From Streptomyces sp. NBC_01429 (lineage in GTDB: Bacteria > Actinomycetota > Actinomycetes > Streptomycetales > Streptomycetaceae), in assembly GCF_036231945.1 (NCBI RefSeq), contig NZ_CP109599.1:4124501-4188500 (forward strand): a DNA stretch of 64,000 bases, written 5' to 3'. The first letter of the stretch is position 1, and every line of letters begins with the position of its first letter. Made by a program: the position numbers and the translations under genes. The notes under the pieces were generated by a model that worked only from the letters and a program-made list of their open reading frames with translations, was not told the origin of the DNA and did no database searches. Below are positions 61,870 through 64,000 of the stretch, in pieces.

Positions 61870-62382
61870 ATGTACGGCTACGACCAGAGTCCTGGCGCCC
61901 AGCAGCAGTACGCCCAGCAGCCGCATCAGTCACACCAGGCGCACCAGTCCCATCAGGTGCCGGGACAGATGGGCGGCGCCGCCGCGGGTGGCTACGCCGA
62001 GCAGCCGCTGTATCCGGAACCGTCCCCTCCGTCGCTGGGTGATGCCGTACGCGCGTTCACCACGGGGTCGCTCCAGGCCGAGGACTTCCAGCAGATCTTC
62101 GCGACGTCGAAGGTCTACTGCCCGCGCGGTGACAACCCGGGCTTCCTGGCGCTGCACAACACCCAGCAGCCGGTGATCCCCATGTTCTCCACGCTCAAGG
62201 AGCTGCGGCGGTACGCGGGCAAGGAGTCGAAGTACTTCGTGATCACGGGCGCGGAGGTGATCGATCTGCTGCCCACGGGGTACGGCTTCGTGCTCGACAT
62301 GGAGGGGGACCATCGGATGGTGTTCGACGCGAAGGCGGTCGAGCAGATGGTGGACTTCGCGATGCGCCGTATGTACGGCTGA
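61870..62382 (+). CDS. SseB-like protein
   Basis: 170 residues. Gln/His-rich N-terminus (QQYAQQPHQSHQAHQSHQ) followed by an SseB-type domain (VIPMFSTLKELRRYAGKESK, TGAEVIDLLPTGYGFVLDME). Cytoplasmic, function not established. Confidence 0.82.
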   Translation: MYGYDQSPGAQQQYAQQPHQSHQAHQSHQVPGQMGGAAAGGYAEQPLYPEPSPPSLGDAVRAFTTGSLQAEDFQQIFATSKVYCPRGDNPGFLALHNTQQPVIPMFSTLKELRRYAGKESKYFVITGAEVIDLLPTGYGFVLDMEGDHRMVFDAKAVEQMVDFAMRRMYG

Positions 62383-62458
62383 CGGCCGACCTGCGCACGG
62401 CTGACGACTGACCCTGCCTGCTGACCTGCCTGTTTCCACGTTTTACGCGCGTGCGCCC

Positions 62459-62495
62459 CCGGGGCCCGTACCTGTCGTATCGGTACGGGCCCCGG
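62459..62495 (+). terminator. 14-bp perfect hairpin
   Basis: CCGGGGCCCGTACC (62459-62472) pairs with GGTACGGGCCCCGG (62482-62495). Confidence 0.85.
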
Positions 62496-62554
62496 TCGTG
62501 TGTGGTGCCTGCTCGCCCGGCCGGAATACGCGACACCTTGCGGGATGTTCACCA

Positions 62555-62576
62555 TTCAACTAAATTGATGGTTGAA
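62555..62576. promoter_or_regulatory. Inverted repeat upstream of pirin
   Basis: TTCAAC (62555-62560) and GTTGAA (62571-62576) flank the A+T-rich TAAATTGATG, 20 bases before the pirin ATG. The shape resembles MarR-type operators. Confidence 0.5.
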
Positions 62577-62595
62577 ACTTCCGAGGAGGCTCTCC

Positions 62596-63546
62596 ATGCC
62601 CGCAGTGACTGTCGAAAACCCGCTGACCCTGCCCCGGGTGGCGGCTCCGGCCGACGCCGTGGCCCGCCCCGTACTCACCGTCACGACCGCGCCCAGCGGG
62701 TTCGAGGGCGAGGGCTTCCCGGTACGCCGCGCGTTCGCGGGGATACGGTACGAACACCTCGACCCGTTCATCATGATGGACCAGATGGGTGAGGTGGACT
62801 ACGCGCCGGGCGAGCCGAAGGGCACCCCCTGGCACCCGCACCGCGGCTTCGAGACCGTCACGTACCTGATCGACGGCAGCTTCATCCACCAGGACAGCAA
62901 CGGTGGCGGCGGGACCATCCAGAACGGTGACACGCAGTGGATGACGGCGGGCTCCGGCCTGCTGCACATCGAGGCGCCGCCGGAGGCCCTGGTCATGTCC
63001 GGCGGGCTGTTCCACGGCCTCCAGCTGTGGGTGAACCTCCCGGCGTCCGACAAGATGATGGACCCCCGCTACCAGGACATCCGCGGCGGCCAGGTGCAGC
63101 TGCTGACCTCCCCCGACGGCGGCGCGCTGCTGCGCGTGATCGCGGGCGAGCTCGACGGCCACGAGGGCCCCGGCATCACGCACACCCCCATCACGATGAT
63201 CCACGCCACCCTGCGTCCGGGCGCCGAGGTCACGCTGCCGTGGCGCGAGGACTTCAACGGCCTCGCCTACGTCCTGGCCGGCCGCGGCACGGCGGGCACC
63301 GACCGCCGCCCGGTACACACCGGCCAGACGGCCGTGTTCGGCGCGGGAGGCACGCTGACCGTACGGGCCGACGAGAACCAGGACTCGAACACGCCCGACC
63401 TGGAGGTCGTCCTGCTCGGCGGCCGCCCGATACGCGAGCCGATGGCGCACTACGGGCCGTTCGTGATGAACAGTCACGCCGAACTCAAGCAGGCGTTCGA
63501 CGACTTCCAGGCGGGCCGCCTCGGCACGGTCCCGGCCACGTCCTAG
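62596..63546 (+). CDS. Pirin family protein
   Basis: 316 residues, double cupin. Metal-site pattern in GTPWHPHRGFETVTYLIDG and GLLHIEAPPE. ATG 62596 has GAGGAGG upstream. Bacterial pirins act as quercetinases or as regulators of central metabolism; which applies is unknown. Confidence 0.92.
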   Translation: MPAVTVENPLTLPRVAAPADAVARPVLTVTTAPSGFEGEGFPVRRAFAGIRYEHLDPFIMMDQMGEVDYAPGEPKGTPWHPHRGFETVTYLIDGSFIHQDSNGGGGTIQNGDTQWMTAGSGLLHIEAPPEALVMSGGLFHGLQLWVNLPASDKMMDPRYQDIRGGQVQLLTSPDGGALLRVIAGELDGHEGPGITHTPITMIHATLRPGAEVTLPWREDFNGLAYVLAGRGTAGTDRRPVHTGQTAVFGAGGTLTVRADENQDSNTPDLEVVLLGGRPIREPMAHYGPFVMNSHAELKQAFDDFQAGRLGTVPATS

Positions 63547-63553
63547 CCCCCGG

Positions 63554-63610
63554 GCCGTGCTCGTCAGGGGCCTGCTTGTCAGGGGGCCCTGCTCGTCAGG
63601 GGTACTGCTT
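63554..63610. repeat. CTGCTCGTCAGGGG repeat
   Basis: Three to four degenerate copies directly after the pirin gene, running into the RDD fragment. Confidence 0.7.
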
Positions 63611-63725
63611 GACGACCACGCTGGAGACGACCTTGTCGTGCAGGCACTGGCGATTGGGCTGGTCCCAGCAGCACCACAGGACGTTGAGCGTGCTGAGGAA
63701 CGGTACGACGGCCATGGGGAACGTC
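63596..63725 (-). pseudogene. C-terminal fragment of an RDD-family membrane protein
   Basis: FPMAVVPFLSTLNVLWCCWD, then NRQCLHDKVVSSVVV, matches the end of RDD proteins. Upstream of about 63725 the homology stops, and no membrane helices precede it. Truncation by an old rearrangement is the likely reading. Confidence 0.55.
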
Positions 63726-63797
63726 ACCACAGCGGCGGGCGGCCGTGCTCGGGGGAGGAGTGCAGGCGCCTTCGACGCCACTTCCTGCGGATATAAC

Positions 63798-63827
63798 TTG
63801 CGGGATATAGCTCACGTGACGCATAAT
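63798..63827 (+). promoter_or_regulatory. Candidate promoter of the toxin gene
   Basis: TTGCGG (63798-63803), 18 bp, CATAAT (63822-63827), with the GTG start only 9 bases downstream, so the message would be leaderless. GCGGATATA and GCGGGATATA form an imperfect direct repeat over the -35. Confidence 0.55.
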
Positions 63828-63835
63828 TGCCTTCT

Positions 63836-64000
63836 GTGACATGGGAAATCATCCTGTGCGAGGAAGTCCACGACTGGTACCTGGACCTCGCCCGTAAGGA
63901 CCCCGTATCGGCGCACCTCGCGGGAGAGGCGATCGATCTGCTTTCGGAAGTGGGGCCCATGCTCGGGCGTCCACTGGTTGACCGGGTCAGTCGGTCCAGA
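63836..64000 (+). CDS. HigB/RelE-like toxin, partial (cut by window end)
   Basis: 55 codons are visible: VTWEIILCEEVHDWYLDLAR, later MLGRPLVDRV. This fits the phage-Gp49/HigB-type ribosome-dependent RNase toxins. In such loci an HTH antitoxin usually follows the toxin gene, here beyond the window. Confidence 0.75.
   Translation, partial: MTWEIILCEEVHDWYLDLARKDPVSAHLAGEAIDLLSEVGPMLGRPLVDRVSRSR

Overview
The window reads as Streptomyces chromosome. Base composition is very G+C-rich, starts are often GTG, neighbouring genes overlap by 4 bp, and the order HAD–serS–pheA–Dyp peroxidase–CopC/CopD–PCuAC–Sco–YcnI–aminopeptidase P–phosphatase is the one I remember from core Streptomyces chromosomes such as S. 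coelicolor and S. lividans. Assignments come from reading motifs; no database was searched.

Left core (1-28.5 kb). A decayed IS630-type transposase (29-990) precedes an ABC export operon (two ATPases, two permeases, 1140-4729) closed by a strong terminator. Then come a HAD phosphatase and serS, pheA separated from serS by a 636-bp spacer with DnaA-box-like sites, and a minus-strand copper-trafficking cluster (10065-15715). After these follow two single-domain ATP-binding (anti-sigma type) proteins with odd low-complexity parts, aminopeptidase P, a SpoIIE/PP2C-like protein lacking a usual metal-binding Asp, a Prim-Pol-like protein, a SEC-C protein, a GDPD and an HtrA-type protease. Several intergenic spacers hold short tandem repeats.

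Scar and tRNA (28.2-29.1 kb). Between the protease and tRNA-Ser(UGA) lie three broken genes: an internally deleted conserved protein, a fragment resembling SMI1/KNR4, and the 3' end of a small membrane-protein gene whose relative survives inside the mobile element.

Integrated element (29026-49635). A 66-bp perfect direct repeat of the tRNA-Ser 3' end bounds about 20.5 kb with the layout of an actinomycete integrative and conjugative element (AICE). Minus strand: tyrosine integrase, excisionase-like HTH protein, a DnaB-N/DUF3987 replication protein, small Spd-like proteins, a TraB/FtsK DNA translocase and a DUF2637 protein. Plus strand: a GntR repressor of KorSA type with a co-transcribed glycosyltransferase, two further GntR regulators and several small proteins. 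Cargo includes an FGE/SUMF1-like protein, an FkbM methyltransferase and, at both ends, small membrane proteins, one of them resembling the SLATT/DUF4231 two-helix effector families. Candidate cis sites are visible: 11 GTCAGC/GCTGAC motifs at the excisionase start, a CTAG-rich cluster after the translocase gene, and palindromic operators before two GntR genes.

Right core (49.6-64 kb). A MerR regulator with a quinone oxidoreductase, a GntR-MFS pair, a mycothiol-dependent isomerase-like protein, a nitrilase-family amidase, a LURP-one protein, an NHL-thioredoxin protein, an M18 aminopeptidase, an acyl-CoA dehydrogenase with an elaborate palindromic promoter, an SseB-like protein, a pirin, an RDD-protein fragment, and the start of a HigB/RelE-like toxin cut by the window edge.
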